This document shows positions 21,740-36,201 of a stretch of 64,000 nt of DNA, piece after piece. Where the stretch lies: assembly GCA_013399305.1 (NCBI GenBank), contig VXAI01000166.1:1402034-1466033 (forward strand), given 5' to 3'. A model generated the notes under the pieces. The model was not told where the DNA came from, did no database searches, and saw only the letters and a list, made by a program, of their open reading frames with translations. The stretch is from Rostratula benghalensis. Taxonomy: Eukaryota; Chordata; Aves; Charadriiformes; Rostratulidae. Made by a program: the position numbers and the translations under genes. Each line of letters begins with the position of its first letter. Within the stretch, counting starts at the first letter, position 1.

Positions 21740-23650
21740 TGCAGTTCAGTTTTAATCATGCTACTAGTGGTGGTTTTAGTTTAGGTCAGGATGGACTCTT
21801 ACACAGATTTTAATGACATATTGGAAGTAGTGCTGATGAAACACCAACATTTTCTCTCAGCCATAGGTTCTCTTCGAGATCTGCAGTCATAATTGTGTTT
21901 TCTTCTTGTTCATTTAAGAAATACTTTGTACGCTCTTAACAATGTGCAAAACCTACTTATTAATGACCTGCAACTTTTTGATTGGCTCTGTGGCACTGCC
22001 ATTTTGCCACAATACCATAGCATACTTCAAATATTTTGCAGAGTCACTTACTGCTCAATGAAATTATACTAAACTGAGTTTGCTAAATTTCACAATACTT
22101 CATGCAGACAAGATTTCAAAACAGAGAGAGGTGTAAAAGCCTTGGCAGATCACAGAAAAAAAATACTACGGGCAGGACCTCCTTTCTGTATGCACCATTA
22201 ATGATTACACAACTGTGGAGGGAAATGAAATATGCTAGCACTAATAATCTGCCTCCCAACAATGGCACAAATAATCATAAATTTCCCTACAGCTGAATAA
22301 CACTGATTTGCATCCAATATTGGACTACTCTGTGGTACACATTGGACCACTCATCCATTCATGAGGTATGAAGTTAGGGTATGTATTTTACCAATTACTA
22401 GCAGTAGTTGGAAGATTCCCTTTATCTTAAAAAAGATTTAGGCACCCACTACTGTAATCTTTACATTTATAGTAACCTGCTAGCTTCTGCTGTTATTTCA
22501 AGTAAGTTCTAATTGTACACGGGATTTTATGTCTCGGTTTATATTTGTAATATTAAATGGTATTTTCCTACAGACTTTTCAAGAAAAGCTGAGAAAACAC
22601 TATTTTTTAAGGATGTAAGTAAAGAGGAAGAAAATTGTTTGGTGGGGGTTTTTTTTGTGCTGGCAGAACAATAATTTAAAATGAATAGAGATGATGATGA
22701 GCAGTACTTGAAAGGAGACATTTTCATTCATATTCTTGCTATTGTGCTTCCACCAGAGTTAAAATTATACATTTTGCCCCATGAGTTCCATCATTTAACT
22801 TTTATCATTCCATATTTTCACATCAAAGATTTTCACTAATACATAATTCCTGTAGGTAAATTATAGGATTATTTGCAAAAGCCTTTTTTTTTTTCTGCTC
22901 CCCTTGAATTTCCATTCTAAGCAGGAAATGCTGCTGCTGGTATTTGGATGAGCTCCAGGAAGAGGACTAGACTAATACCGTATGTGTTGGATGAGAAAAG
23001 ATTATAGACAATGGAATATATTCCATGCATATGCTTACTTCAAAAAAAGATATCCTGCTCTCACAATACTCACATTTTTTTTACTGTTGCTCCCTGCTGG
23101 CCACTCTAATTAACAAGTTATGCTGTTCACCTTTATATCCTGTCTTATAACAGAATCACACAGCGAAAATATTAATTGCAGCAGCATGCCATGCTAACAG
23201 AAGGATTTATCCATAGCCATACTTACACTGTTACTCAGTGATTCAGTATGCCAATTTGTAGATTTAACTTACTGCAGATTTCATTTCTTGTAAAAGAGAG
23301 CATCAGATGTTTTCCTCATTCCGGTAGGCTACACTTGTCCTGCTAGCTCATGTGAGAACCTTGTAATCAACACAGAATACACTAGCAGGAGCTTATGTCT
23401 ATCTCTACAGAGATAGACAACATAACTAAAAAAGAAATCCAGATTTTGACAATGCTGAAATATCCCAGTTTGGGTAAATGAATCGTTCGCTCTCCTATCT
23501 TCTATTTCCCACTCTTTAACAAGTTTAATCAGCTTACAAGCCATGGTATTTCCACCTGGCTATGGACCAGGAGGTCTGGGACCTAGAGGCCAACTCACAG
23601 CCAGGATGTGAGGAAAAGCATCTAATAGCCTATGAAGTGGAGATAGCTTT
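21740..23650. other. A+T-rich unique sequence, no gene seen
   Basis: No supported gene or repeat family. Confidence 0.5.
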
Positions 23651-23686
23651 AAATAAAAATAAAATAAAATTTAAAAAAAAAAAAAA
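23651..23686. repeat. A-rich simple repeat
   Basis: aaataaaaataaaataaaat followed by an A run. It may be a simple repeat or the decayed tail of a retroposed sequence; no source sequence is recognisable on its left side. Confidence 0.75.
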
Positions 23687-23747
23687 GCAAAACAGTTTGG
23701 GGTGAGGGAAAGAGTTCCACAAGCTGGGCAAAAAGCCCCTATCCTAC

Positions 23748-23802
23748 CTTCAATGTTCCATGGGGTTCGTGGAGGTACTAGCTCTACCACCCATCCTTTC
23801 AC
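23748..23802 (-). other. 55-nt exon-like block with strong splice sites (minus)
   Basis: On the minus strand the acceptor gacctctgctcccctcag (AG at 23804-23803) leads into 55 bases ending gaag|gtagga (intron from 23747). Phase 0 in, phase 1 out. It encodes VKGWVVELVPPRTPWNIE. The block lies in a short G+C-richer island (about 23540-23840). No family is recognised. It may be a small coding exon, a non-coding exon or part of an old retroelement. Confidence 0.25.
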
Positions 23803-25039
23803 CTGAGGGGAGCAGAGGTCCATAAAATAGCATATTACCCTATGCCATAAGGTTTTCACTTATTAATGGAATATGTATTTTTTCAGATATACACTATATA
23901 ACTGATTGTGATCATCTGGCCACAGGAGTATATCAGGACAACAATAGAAGAAATTGTCAAATTCTGAGCTTATTGCCTCAGAACATTACCCCATGGGTCT
24001 ACAAAATACATAAGGCAAATAATATATATGTTATATTGTAATATATACCCAAGTTGTTCTTCTAGGTAATGGACAAGTAAGCACTCACATAGACTTTACT
24101 GTATTTTGGGTCAAATTTTGCTGAAGACTTAATAGTTACAGAATACCATGCAGCATTATGAGATTCTGTACCTTATACTTCTTTCTTTGTTCAACAAAAG
24201 TAACGTATCATATAAAACATTGGGAAATCTTATTCCTTGTATTACTAAATAAATTTTATGTACTTAGATTCAGCATCATTGTTTCCAGGTTTCATGAGTG
24301 GAACTTAGTAAAATACCCACAATATAGTACCCAAAACTGAAGAGGGTAAATCTCAATTTAAAGAACATAAGACACAAAAGCAAGATTGGATAAATTCTAT
24401 GCCAATTGAAGTATGATTTGTTATTATATAACAAGCAAGTTGAGTATATTCTGATGTTTTAAGCTGAAGAAGAGATAGGTTGAGAGGGGAAGAGAGCACA
24501 GAAGTGGGAGTCAACAGGGGAACTGAGGGGAAGTAAGTGGGTATGTAAAAAGTTTAGCAGTACTAATAGGGAATTAGACATTCCCTTAATTCCTGTTTTC
24601 CTACATTTTTTTTTAAATGTCAAGTAAAAACATTAAATTAAAACATGTTAACGCTGTTTTCATTCCAGGGAATGAAGTATTTAAACTATATCAATGTAAT
24701 TATTTTTCACTAGGTAGCTGTTAGGCAACTTCTAGGTAACTTTGACAAACTTCTTCCATTCATAGAAGACACAGCTGGGTAGAAATTAGTCTCTAAAAAT
24801 ACTTTCACACAACCTGCTTGTTTTCTAGTCACTGTCTTCTTATGTTATGCTCATTCCATCTGTCAATAGATATGAGTCACACATTCGACCTTTCAGTTTC
24901 ACTTGCGCACATAAATTTCTTCCAATTTCCTGTGAAACAAACACTTTTAACTCTTCAGGGACTAGCAATTTGCACAAATAGCATGCTAGAATGGTTAAGG
25001 TAGAAGCAAGCTCTTGTCTTGATATTCTTAACTTTCCAG
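23803..25039. other. unique sequence, no gene seen
   Basis: No supported gene. Short A/T simple stretches only. Confidence 0.5.
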
Positions 25040-25264
25040 TCTGCACTACCTTTTGAAAGCAGATTGTCTCTTCATGTTGCTGACCACCCTTCTGCCCAAT
25101 ATACCGCTAATTTTCACGGAAAAACTAGCAGATATGTGGAGCTCCGGTTTAAAAACTACATTCTAACTATATTTTCAAAGGAAGCTAAACAGCAGCGAAG
25201 CAGACACAAGTCATTACTGACATTACCAGCCCTGATCAGCAGATTCGCTGAAGGAAAGCTATAA
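25040..25264 (+). other. possible terminal coding exon, unrecognised
   Basis: An acceptor-like junction (gatattcttaactttccag, AG at 25038-25039) opens a frame of 74 codons to a TAA at 25262-25264. The first part reads SALPFESRLSLHVADHPSAQ and continues with a mix of polar and charged residues; the region holds several CpGs. An AATAAA lies at 25409-25414, 145 bases past the stop, but no clear GT-rich element follows it. No domain is recognised. It could be the last exon of an unplaced plus-strand transcript or a chance frame. Confidence 0.2.
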
Positions 25265-28200
25265 TTTTACCATTTTTAAATCTGCAGCAGGCAATATTTG
25301 GTTCAATGCTAACTTAAAAATGACGACTCATACTTGCCCAAATGCTACCCACTGACAGAAATCATGATGCCTTTACCAACTAATCCTATTTTCTACCTCC
25401 CCAAACACAATAAACACCTCCAGTATGAAAAAAGAAGGAACATGGCCACAAAGAACACAGAAGAATGTGAAAGCTAGAGTGTTATTCTGGGATTTGGGAG
25501 TATATACCTTCCTCTTTCTTTCAGGTAGAGTGCACAATTTAATCTTTCAGGGAGTTTTCAAGACAAAGGGAAAAAATTATCAGTTTTAATAACAACCACA
25601 AAGCTGGACTACTGAAAGAGACCAAATTCTGCACAGTGATCTGGTAAAGAATGACTGAGACTTGACACACACGATTTGTTGGCAGACCTCATTTGTGAGC
25701 TCATTGAACTCATTATTGTTGAAGCAGCAGTTTAAGAGCAAGGGGCTTTAACAGAACAGTAGACTCATAGCCTGTTTCAATTAAGCATTACAATGGCCTA
25801 GAAGGGTCTGGTCTTATGGTTCCCTTCTAAAATACACCAGACTCGGACCATGTCCCATCAAAACTACTAGAACTATCTAAGCAAAGTGCCCTTGCCATTA
25901 GTGATTGAGATTTCTCCATCTATAGTAACATGAGGACACTTTTAAGTAAGAAAATAGGATGTCAGGCTTGAAGTTCAAAGCCTACAGTTGTTGGAAGAGG
26001 TGACTGGATGAGCTATGACTGAGATGACACTGGAACTGCTCAGACTCCTCTGCCTGTACACCAAGGTGTGACTTAAATGAATCAGAGAAGTTTTAATCAC
26101 TGTCACATGACAGTACTGCTTTACATAACACTGTAAACAATGGAAGCATTTAGAAATCCTGCTACTGACTTACAGAATGAAGACTGATTTTTTTTTTGAC
26201 CTTTGCTTTTTGGTCTTTTACCATTTAAATAATAAAACAGACTGCATGATATAACAGAGCTAATTTCTGCCCAAGTAAACATCAGTGTGAAACAAACAGT
26301 GTGCTCCCATTTTCTTAGTGCAAGCATAATATAGTACTCATTAATCTAAAGATAAATCTATTTTATCCTAGGAGCACTCTGGAGATACACATCATCATTA
26401 TCATTGCACTTTTGCACAAACCTAAAGATCTCTTTGTCTTTATACCCCAAATGAGGGTATAAAAGACAAGCCTCAAATAATAAGCGTTCACATACCTCAT
26501 CAAGGCAATAGTGGCACATCAGAATTTCTACTCAATGATTTGCTACCTCCACATCATAAATAACAAAACATATAAATATTGGGGAATAGTCAATGTTTTA
26601 TGATCCAAAATGTGTTTTTAGAAGATGTATCTTTTCACAGACATAGGATACTGGTATATTTTAAATATTCCTGGAATTTCGAAAGTTTCTGATCTCAACA
26701 GTATCTGAATCAAGTATTACCTTACATCACCTAGCCAGTTTTAGTTCAGCTTTTCTTATCAAAGGCAAAATTGTAATTCACATACCTTATGGATATGTGT
26801 TCCCAGTCACTTATTTGACTAGAGATTAGTGAAATTAATGAACCCAAGATGATATCGTAGGTGCTTATATGTGGCCTTTGTGTTAAAAATCTTTTCCTTC
26901 CTTACAGACAACACACACTCAAAGGATTAATTTTACTTTTGGTGACTTCCCTCACTGCCAATTTAAGCAAATCAACAAAAGAAAAAAGAACTTTCAAGTA
27001 GTACTGAGAACACTGGCAGACAACAGCTTGTACGTCGGCTCCTGCTCTAAAGAAAAAAAAGACCATATATGGACAACACCAAAACCAGAACCTAAAATTA
27101 GCAATAAGTAATATTAGTCACTGTGGAGTTTTTGGTTTTCTTGTGAAGTAGGGGTGGAGAGTGTGTGTGCTGGTGTAGGGGGGTTTTTTTGTTTGTGGGT
27201 ATTTTTTGTTTTTCTTCTTCTTTACAGTGTCAAGAATCATACAAGCTGCATTTGTATACTGTTTTGGTCCTTAGGTGCCTTTAGGCTAAATTAGAATTAA
27301 CATTCCTCAGGTTGCTCATATTTATTAGTTCAGATAAACACTTGCGATTGGCACATAGTTAGCTGATAGTAACACCTACAGTGTTAAAAAAAGCAGAGGA
27401 AAAAAATCTGTTCAGTGAAGACTCTGATTTAACAGGCAGCTTTTTTGTGTCAAAAAATCTTTCAAAAACATTATGATACATAGTCCGTTTAGAGATCTAT
27501 AACAGTGTCTACTATTGCTTCATTAAGACTTCAAATCTCCCAATATTTTTTCCTCAACTTCTAAAACCATAAATGCCCATTATTGCTAAAACCTCTTCCC
27601 ACCGATGTCAACTGAAATTAGGAGATGACTGACTGTCAGATCATGTGTGTGACAACGCAGCCAGACTGTTCTCTGGCCAGTGCTTTCTACAAAAAGACTG
27701 ATCTTATTTTTTGCAAGACCAGAATTTTGTTTCACAAATTGGGCAGAGAAAAGAATAAAAGGACATAGATATATTCATAGTGTAGATTAACAAAGAAATT
27801 TTAATATGATGATTTCAAATAAATGTTTCACTAGAGATTACCATTGTCCAAATTTGTCAAGCCCTAGTTATGAAACTGACCTAAAATAGAAACTCTGATT
27901 TAAAGCTAACTTAAAATACAAAGTAGTACTTTACATGTTTTAACCTGACTTTAAATCAGTTGAAGCAGTGAGCTTTAGATTAAGATCAATTGAGAGTAAA
28001 TATTTATTTTAAGAGCCTGATTTAACAATTTTTTTAGTTATTAGCAAAGCCCAGACAACCAGTACAAGTATAATGAATGAAAGAATTAAAGACGATCCAC
28101 TTTAAGTTTCTTTTAAAGGGTCCTTCACCAAAAAAACCAGCAAGTGGTCTATATATTGATAACAGTAACAACAACAATAATTTCCTATTTTTTTATTTTC

Positions 28201-30510
28201 TACCAGATATGCATTTTCATCAGGTGACTCTCCACACAATACAAATTTTTCAACAAATCTCTTAAGTCCAGTGATTGCTGTAGTCTTTCATTTGTATGTG
28301 ATACTTCTTAACTAGGAAAGGTAAAACTTGCCAGCAGTCTTTAGGGTTGAGAGTCTTATCCAAAGCTCCATTAATAACACAATCCTTTAGATCCATGATT
28401 GAGAGTTAGAAAAGTATTTTGTTATTAAAAACAGCAGCATCCTTCATTATTGTAATTTGTCATGAAGTTTCTAAAAACGCTAAAGTTCAAAAACAACACC
28501 AAAAATGCCTGACTATGTGTTCATTCTTTCTTTATAGTTACTTATACAGATAGAACTGGTCCAAAACAATCAATAAATAATAAACTGTTATTTTCAGAAA
28601 TATTTTCCTACTACAGCTACTAAGACATTTATTAATTAATTGCCAACAGACAAGGAAGAGATTGATCAAAATATCTGTACAGCAACGAATTTCACATTGT
28701 TCACTTTCTGCAGGTTGTTCTGGAACCTTAAATTTAACAGGATGATGCAGAATGGGAATAGATAGCTTATGATTTAGCATACCGATATGCCTAGACACCT
28801 TCATCTGTATTCTGGCAGAGTTTTACAGCTAGAAACTGCATTAAAATTGATGAAAGACAACGTAACTTCTATTGGACGATTCTGTGCATCTTTGAGTTGA
28901 CAAAGCAATGCAGCATTCCTAATTTTTGTTCACAAGACAGCCTCCAAAATATTTTCCTTGTTTTGTTTAATGAAATGCCTTTGATCTAAATAACTTAATT
29001 TTCTGTTTTGATGCTGTTTCACTATTTTCACTCCATTATTTGCATACTGAAACCATAGACCCCGTGATTCTCACCATTAATAGCAGATTGGTGACACAAA
29101 AATATTTGTTAGAATTAAAGGGCATGGGAGACGTTTAAAATCCTTCAAGTCAGACCATTGTACAAGTCCCAGAATCAGTGAAGGTTTAAAAAGAAAATCA
29201 TACACTAAAACAAACAAGTACCTTTAGTGATTAATTATTATATAGACAAGACAATGTTAGACTAGTGTGTTTGATACACAGGTGCAGTGCAGAGTAGGAG
29301 GGTGATAAGTATGATTGCATGGGATGGAAAAAAGGTTTAGTTTTGGGATGGGGGGGTTGTAACTGTTCCTGGATGGCTTCATTACACAACAAAGGCAGTT
29401 CTGTTAGTGCTAATTAAACCTTGGGGACCAATTTGTTGAGGTAGTTGGAGAAAATTTGGATGAGAAGAAAAAGAAAAAAATTAATGTTTTAATCCCAAAC
29501 AGACCCTGTCAAGTTTTAAACTTCTGGGATTCCAGCACAGGAGCCAAATGACCGATCTTGCAAAGAGCAAGAACACCCTGCTCTTCACTGAAGCATTGTG
29601 CAAATTAATCCTTTTAATGCAGGTCCATTACTACATTAAAATAATATTAAATAACTGCATCACTTTGTATAGTTGTACAATCACAGAATATTCTTCTGTA
29701 TGCCTGGGTTGCATTCAGGAGTTTACAGTTGTATACAAGATGTAACCCTGGTAGTGGCTTTTAATCACATAAGATTTTTTTGTTAATTTTTCAAATGCTT
29801 GATAATAAGTGAAGGGATTTCATTAATGAAATTTTAAAAAATTTCTATATGACTATTTGATTGCATTATTGACAGCCCTCCCAGCAACAGCACTGAAGGC
29901 TGTCACATGAGTTTGTTTCAAAGATGGACTGCTAGCACAGGTAATGTCTGATCTTTCACCTATATGTGAATTTAGGTGATGCCTGCTTTTCCTTCTAGGT
30001 CATAACTTAGAGAACTGAGAATAGATAAAAGGCAAACAAGATAAAAGAGACTGCTTGTTTCTTTGCTGACAGAAAGAGTGGCAAATTGGGAGACTATCTA
30101 GGGATCAAGGAAAAAACCTAGCAACAGTTCCCTGCCAAGGGAAGCAGAGAGGGGAAAAAAAGCTGTTGAAGCGGTGTTTTCTAGATTGGCTACCTGATAT
30201 AAACCTCAGAGAGAGACAGAACAAGCAGCTGTGAGATACAAACACTACCAGCTTTATCATGGATTTGCATGGGGTAAAAACAGAGGAGAATTATAGTGAA
30301 ACTCCTGAGGGCAAGCAAGTATACACAGATTTGTGTATTTGGGGACTTTTTGCTCAGATAACATTTTAGAACACAAATTTTCACAAAGGAAAAACATTTC
30401 ATTTTTTAAGAGTACCCAGAGTTTCAACACTTTATAATGCAGAGAAAGACATACTTCAGAAAAATAATAAAGTTGGATTCCTTGCTACAGAACAGCATTC
30501 AAGCGAATTT
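25265..30510. other. A+T-rich unique sequence, no gene seen
   Basis: Over 5 kb without a repeat family I can name or a convincing exon. A T/G-rich low-complexity patch lies at about 27177-27215. Confidence 0.55.
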
Positions 30511-30528
30511 AAAAAAAAAAAAAAAAAA
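30511..30528. repeat. poly(A) run, 18 bases
   Basis: Eighteen consecutive A. No recognisable retrocopy lies to its left. Confidence 0.85.
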
Positions 30529-33500
30529 GCCTTCTTTTCAAACACCAAACACAGACGTCCCTCCCTATTTTGACTTCTCAGAACAGTTCCCACAAAATAA
30601 CAGTTTGACACCACTTCATGTATTTTACCAAATCCTAGTCTTCTGTTAAAGAATCCCCTCCCAGGATTCTATGAGATTTACGTCATTTACAATTCTGCAA
30701 GATTCCCACATATCTCCATTTCTCTTCATTACTTTCCTTCCTACATCCCCTGTCTTTCTTCACTCCCATCCAACCAACATTTCTGCTTCTGTATTTCACT
30801 GCAATTCTATCACTCCTTGACCTTTCTCACAGTCACTGGTGTTCTGCGCGTTACTACACACAACACCTATGTATTAACCTTCTCCCTTCCGCTTCCTCCA
30901 GCTATATCACAAATTGCAGCCATCTTTCCTTGAACCAGCTTCTTTTTGTTCCTTCATGGAACAGTGCAAGAAAGTGATCATCTTGTCTAAGGACAACTTA
31001 AGTTTCCCTTACCATAGGATGAAAACCCATAGTAATCATTTTAACAGCATGCTGAAAAAGTAGCCTCCAAGTTTGCTATTGTGAAGTAAGGCTTTCCTGT
31101 CCTAAACTACAGCATATGCGTTTGGAATTAAGACAAATAATTTTTTTAAATAATGGATGTTTAAGTAAGACATATGATGTTTAATTTTTTTTGAGTACGA
31201 AAAAACCCCCTCAAACCCCAAACCAACAAAAACAAACCCAAAACAAACAAGCAAAAAACCCCAAAACAAAATAAAAACCAGCAAAACCCAAACATATCCT
31301 CAAATTAGTGATGTTCAACACTGAAATCGTCAGGAGCTCAGTGTCTGCTTAACAATAAACTAGCCTTTTATTATGAAAAAGGAAAGCAAGCACCTAATCC
31401 TAAATATGTATCCTTTCAGGTGTCTAAGAAGTACTCAGGTACATTTAGGAGGTTCTACTGTTAGCACCTAGAGACCACAGTCTGCCTAGACAGCAGGCAG
31501 AACTAACCAGCAGCTTTTGTTTCAGGGAACAAAAGGCTGTCAGAGTAACGGGTTTTTTACCCTCCACAAAGACCAAGCTTAGAAAACTCAAAGGCAAAAA
31601 TGAAAATAGAAATAGATTATGATCTGCCTCAGAAAGCAAGACAGAGCTAGTTCAGAACTTCAGCATGAAGGAAGCAGTAGTATTATTCCTCTAAGCAGAA
31701 AAAATTTACAAATTAATTTCATACAGTGTCAAAGTTCTGTATGTGACTTTTGTGCCTATGTACCTTTTTCTTGGAAGGTTTAAATGAACCATAGTTATTC
31801 ACAGACCTCTACACAAAGAGAGACAGTACTTAGATACAGTCTGAAGGATGAAGTCTTTTAAACCAATGTTTAAGATCTGAACTAATACTCATTGTAATCA
31901 TTTATCCGTTTCAACAGATGAAGGGTAACAAAAGAATACGGAACAAGTCAAGAAACCAACAGATAACTGAAAAACATCAGTAAGGCTGGATAAATTAAGA
32001 AAGTTTCCCCAAAAGAAGTTTTGCAAAAATGGTCATTCAGTTACCAGAGTTAGAATTCAATAGTTCAAGCACATTTCTATTCCAGCACTATCCTATCATG
32101 TACATTTTGTTTGTTCAATTGAAGAGATGAAGTTATTGGAAGAGTATTAAATATTTTTGTACATTTTGTTTTGGGTCTATAATTCTCTTTCATAAGATTT
32201 TTTTGCTACCTTAAGTACTTTGTACTGGCCTTCTTCAAGCAATATATTTTTTATTTTTATTTTTTTTTAAATTCAGTGTTACACATAATTTGGGTACAAA
32301 TCCGAGGATTGACACTGAGCTTTAACATAATTGCTTACATATAGCTGAACAATTCTCCACTTGCTTACAGCAAGAAAGTCTGAACGGAGAAGTGGTAGAG
32401 ATGAAAATAGATGACTGATGATCAAGCTTGACATAAGGGTTAGAGCACTGGCTCATGTTCAGGGCAGCAGAGATTCAGAATGCAACACGGATGTACCAGG
32501 GTCTAGAAAATCTGCAGTGAGGGATAAGTACACCAGAATACAACTGCAACACCAGTTAGATTTACCTTGTCATCTTACATTAAACTTAGAGGTTTTAAAG
32601 AGGAAAAGCTGTTACTATCAGAAGTCAAAGCTAGAGGTAAGAGCAAGTTTAGGAACAGCTGCAGGACTGTGTTTATAGCAAAGCCTTTTGAATCCTTGCA
32701 AAGGCCACACGCAGTAGTGATATATAGATATATATAGAGACAGACAAGCAAGAAGCATTAATAAGATTTGCTGTTTAGGAGAGCACAGGCTGAGAGGAGA
32801 GCTGTGTTGCTTGGAAGTCCTGAACAGCTTAGACAGATACTAAAAACAGAGCATGGTTCATGGTATAGCCTGGCATTTGGAGACATTAAAACCAGATGTC
32901 AGGCCAATTTAGAGTTAGAGCATAAAGTACCTTGATCCCCAAACTGAAGTAATTACCTTATTCTACAGGTATCTTAACGGAGATTAAACACTAAAACTTA
33001 TGTAGGTTTTTAGGGTTAGGCTCAAAGTCCAGAAGCTTAAAATAAACAAAAATCAAAATGCATGGACAAGAGCAATGCTTACTAAACAAACCCACGGGAT
33101 AAGCAAAGATAATAATGAAATATTTAGAATGAAAGTTCATACATAGCTGCAAATAAACCTTAGAATCTTCAAAATATCAGGATGAAGGCTTTGAATCCCT
33201 TGGGATTTAGATTATATCCCATGCCAGCAGAATTTCCTAAAATTTAGGGTGGGAACAGAGATAAGGTTGTGAAATGCAGTAATTAAGAGCTGGATTTATA
33301 TCACAGTGCTGAAAGAATGACTGGTCTGGGACAAGAATTTATACTGGCAGAGGCCAGGATTAAGTTTGAGATAGGCAGAAATCCCCCAGTTCAGCTAAGA
33401 AAAAAGCGACGGCTTCCTTAAGAGATTTAAGGCACATACAAGGTTGTAAACTGGTAAAATAATAGCCTAATAGAGATTTGAAAGTGTCACAAAGTTCAAA

Positions 33501-36201
33501 CACTGGTGGAAGACTTAATAGCAGCGTGGTATGTCTCATTAGCCAGGGAGAGGGATCAGTCAACATTCAAGAGAATTACGTGAGCACCTAAAAGGATGAG
33601 AGTTAAACCATTCTTATTACCCCCATTTAACAGTTCTTACTCTGTACTTCGCCTAATTCCCCAAGATAATACTTTATAAGAAAATAAATACAGAAGCCAT
33701 AGCAGCACTGTACAAGTTATGACCCAGAGCTCAGCAATAATGTTGTAATTAAATCCCAAATCTTCGTTTCTACATTCTCATGTGCCAGTCAATAACTAGA
33801 AGCACTAAGATATGCCAAATGGTTTTCACCTTTTCAGGAAACATTTGTATTGACATAAACAAAGAAAAGTAAATAGCATTATAGCTGGAAGTATGAGACC
33901 AGATTCTCCCTCTCTCTAGGTTGGGGCACTGCAAATAATACAAGTTAAAATGGTAAAAGAAAGCACTGGCAAAATTGTCTGTTAATTTTAAGGTTTGAAT
34001 TTTTTTTTTTTTAAACTCAGGGAAGTGAAAACAATACATATCATGTTTTCTTTCTCCCGAAAGAAGTTTTGGATTCTTTCCACTGCCTTTATGCACTTTT
34101 AACATATTTTATAGCTCAGTTTCATATGAGGATAAGAAAATGTCCTTATCTAAATTCAGTTAAAAACTAAAACACAAACTGTGTCAGAAAGGAAGCATTT
34201 AGAAATAATTCCCAGTTAAAAAAAAAAAAGCCAATTTTATGCAAATGCCCTAATGTTCAGAAAAGATTTTATTGGTGTTCCAATTGTTTATGTTCACTGT
34301 ATCATTTAGAAATTTTCAGAGGAAGATAACTGTTGAGAACATTTCTTGATTTGACACGTTCTAGAATAAGAAAAGATTTGCACCTTCTAAAATTTAGTAA
34401 GACTATAAAAGTAGATAAGAAAAATACTAAAAAAAATCTTTTAAAGACTGAATGATTAGCATGATTTAATTTTTTTTTAAACAAAAAAGAGAAATTAAAA
34501 TAACAGGAAGTTTTCCACAGATGGGTAGGAAATATCTTTTTTCAATTTAAAGACACAGTACAAAAGTAAAACACTTCAAATTTGTCAGCAGGCAGGAAGT
34601 AAGTGTTTTACTTCATCTCAATGGTAGTATAAACATATACGTTTTCTGCTTCTTTTGTTCAGGCAGCCTTTCTTGGTGAATTTCTTTTGTTTACCTACAC
34701 CACACAGGTAGCTGAAAGACTGATTCAGTTACATTGGTTGCATATAGCAATCATTCCACGTCTCAGCACAAAGGCAGGGTAGTTTTTGATGAAATGGTTT
34801 TTTTCCCCAGAAATCCACTGTCTTAGAGCTTTGTCCCTCACATAATTTTCTCCACCTACATAACATTTAGACAACTGATGAATCACTAGATCTGTTTGGC
34901 AGCATCTCCCAGACACATTGCACAGCTGTAAATGGCTACACAGGCCACACAGCTGGTGAGAGTTCAGACTTTTATTGCCTACTAATGTCTTGGGGCTAGG
35001 TTACAAGCCACAGAGACCAGCACAGAAGTCATCCATACATAAATTCTTCATGGAAGTGGGAATCTATAACCACTCCAAAAGCAGCAGATATAGGAAAAAT
35101 GACAGCACTTTGAGGAAGAAACGGTGAAGTGATCTCACTTTCTTATAAGCATTTCCTCAGGACGTTGGTAGAAACACTAGCAGTGCTCAGGACCAGGTTT
35201 CTCCTTGCATAGTCTTATAATGAAAGAGGCAGAAGTAAGGGAAGGAAATGCAGAGAAAGTCTCATTTTGTCTATTTACTAAACTGTCGTTCTATGTTCCA
35301 GGGGGAAGGAAATAAAAATAAAGAAAAGAAAAAAGGAAAGGAAAGAAACAAGAGTAAAAAGTATCAAGCTGACAGCTCAGCCTTTTTACAAGTAAATATA
35401 CGAAGTTGCAGAAACACCATGCTTCTTTTGTCAAGAGGTTTCTTGAGTAAGCCAGGCAATCTTGCTTTTCAATCCCCATGATAGAGCCTGGGCAGTTCAC
35501 AGCATTGCTCCATTAACATCTGGGTAGTGGATGGTCTGTGCGCTGAAAGGCAAGCTGATTGACATGCCTCATTGATATTCATTGACTGCAGTCAGCGTAG
35601 GACACCCTTCCTAGTCAAATAAATGTTAAGTCACAGAAGATGGCTGATTTCTCCTCTTTCCCCCCTTCCCCAGTCAACCGTAGCTTTCCCCAAGTAGCAA
35701 TTCAGAGGAGTGTTTTGTTATTTGAGGACATGAAACTTTACAGCTTATGGCTGTACGATAGGCACCCCAAGAACTTTTGAACAACAGGGCACTTATTAAG
35801 CTTTGCTATAAATATACATTAGAGCACTAGCTTAGGTGCTTAAAGCATGGTATGTACATGCTTATGGTAAAACACTTGTTACTGTTAGAGCTGATTAAAG
35901 GGGAACAAACTATGTATAAGAGGGCGAGTACCTAAGCCAGTTCTCCAGGACTGATTAGTTTATGGGGTTTTCTGCTATCCTGCAGTCAGTGCATAAAATT
36001 GAGAAGCCAATGACTGTACACTATGCACATAGCTGCATGAAAAATAATTTATTATTTTTTTTTTTAAATAGGAGATTAATAGGATGGTTTGGATAGTAAG
36101 GGTAAGGTGTGGGTGTGTGAGGATCAGGTTTAAGCCAGTTTGTCATCTGCCTTACTTCAGAGGTAGATTTCTGTACGTTTTAATATAGAGGTGGATAAAG
36201 T
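30529..36201. other. unique sequence with low-complexity patches
   Basis: An A/C-rich stretch (31199-31296, made of aaac/cccaaa-type units) and an A/G-rich stretch (about 35303-35355) are the only structured sequences seen. No gene is supported. Confidence 0.55.
31199..31296. repeat. A/C-rich low-complexity stretch
   Basis: Nearly all A and C on the plus strand over about 95 bases (for example caaaccccaaaccaacaaaa). It is an irregular simple repeat. Confidence 0.75.

Noticed and set aside
32418..32678. tRNA-derived SINE (MIR-like) suggested by 'gggttagagcactggctc'
   Set aside because: Only a short resemblance; no B-box and no further SINE body could be followed.
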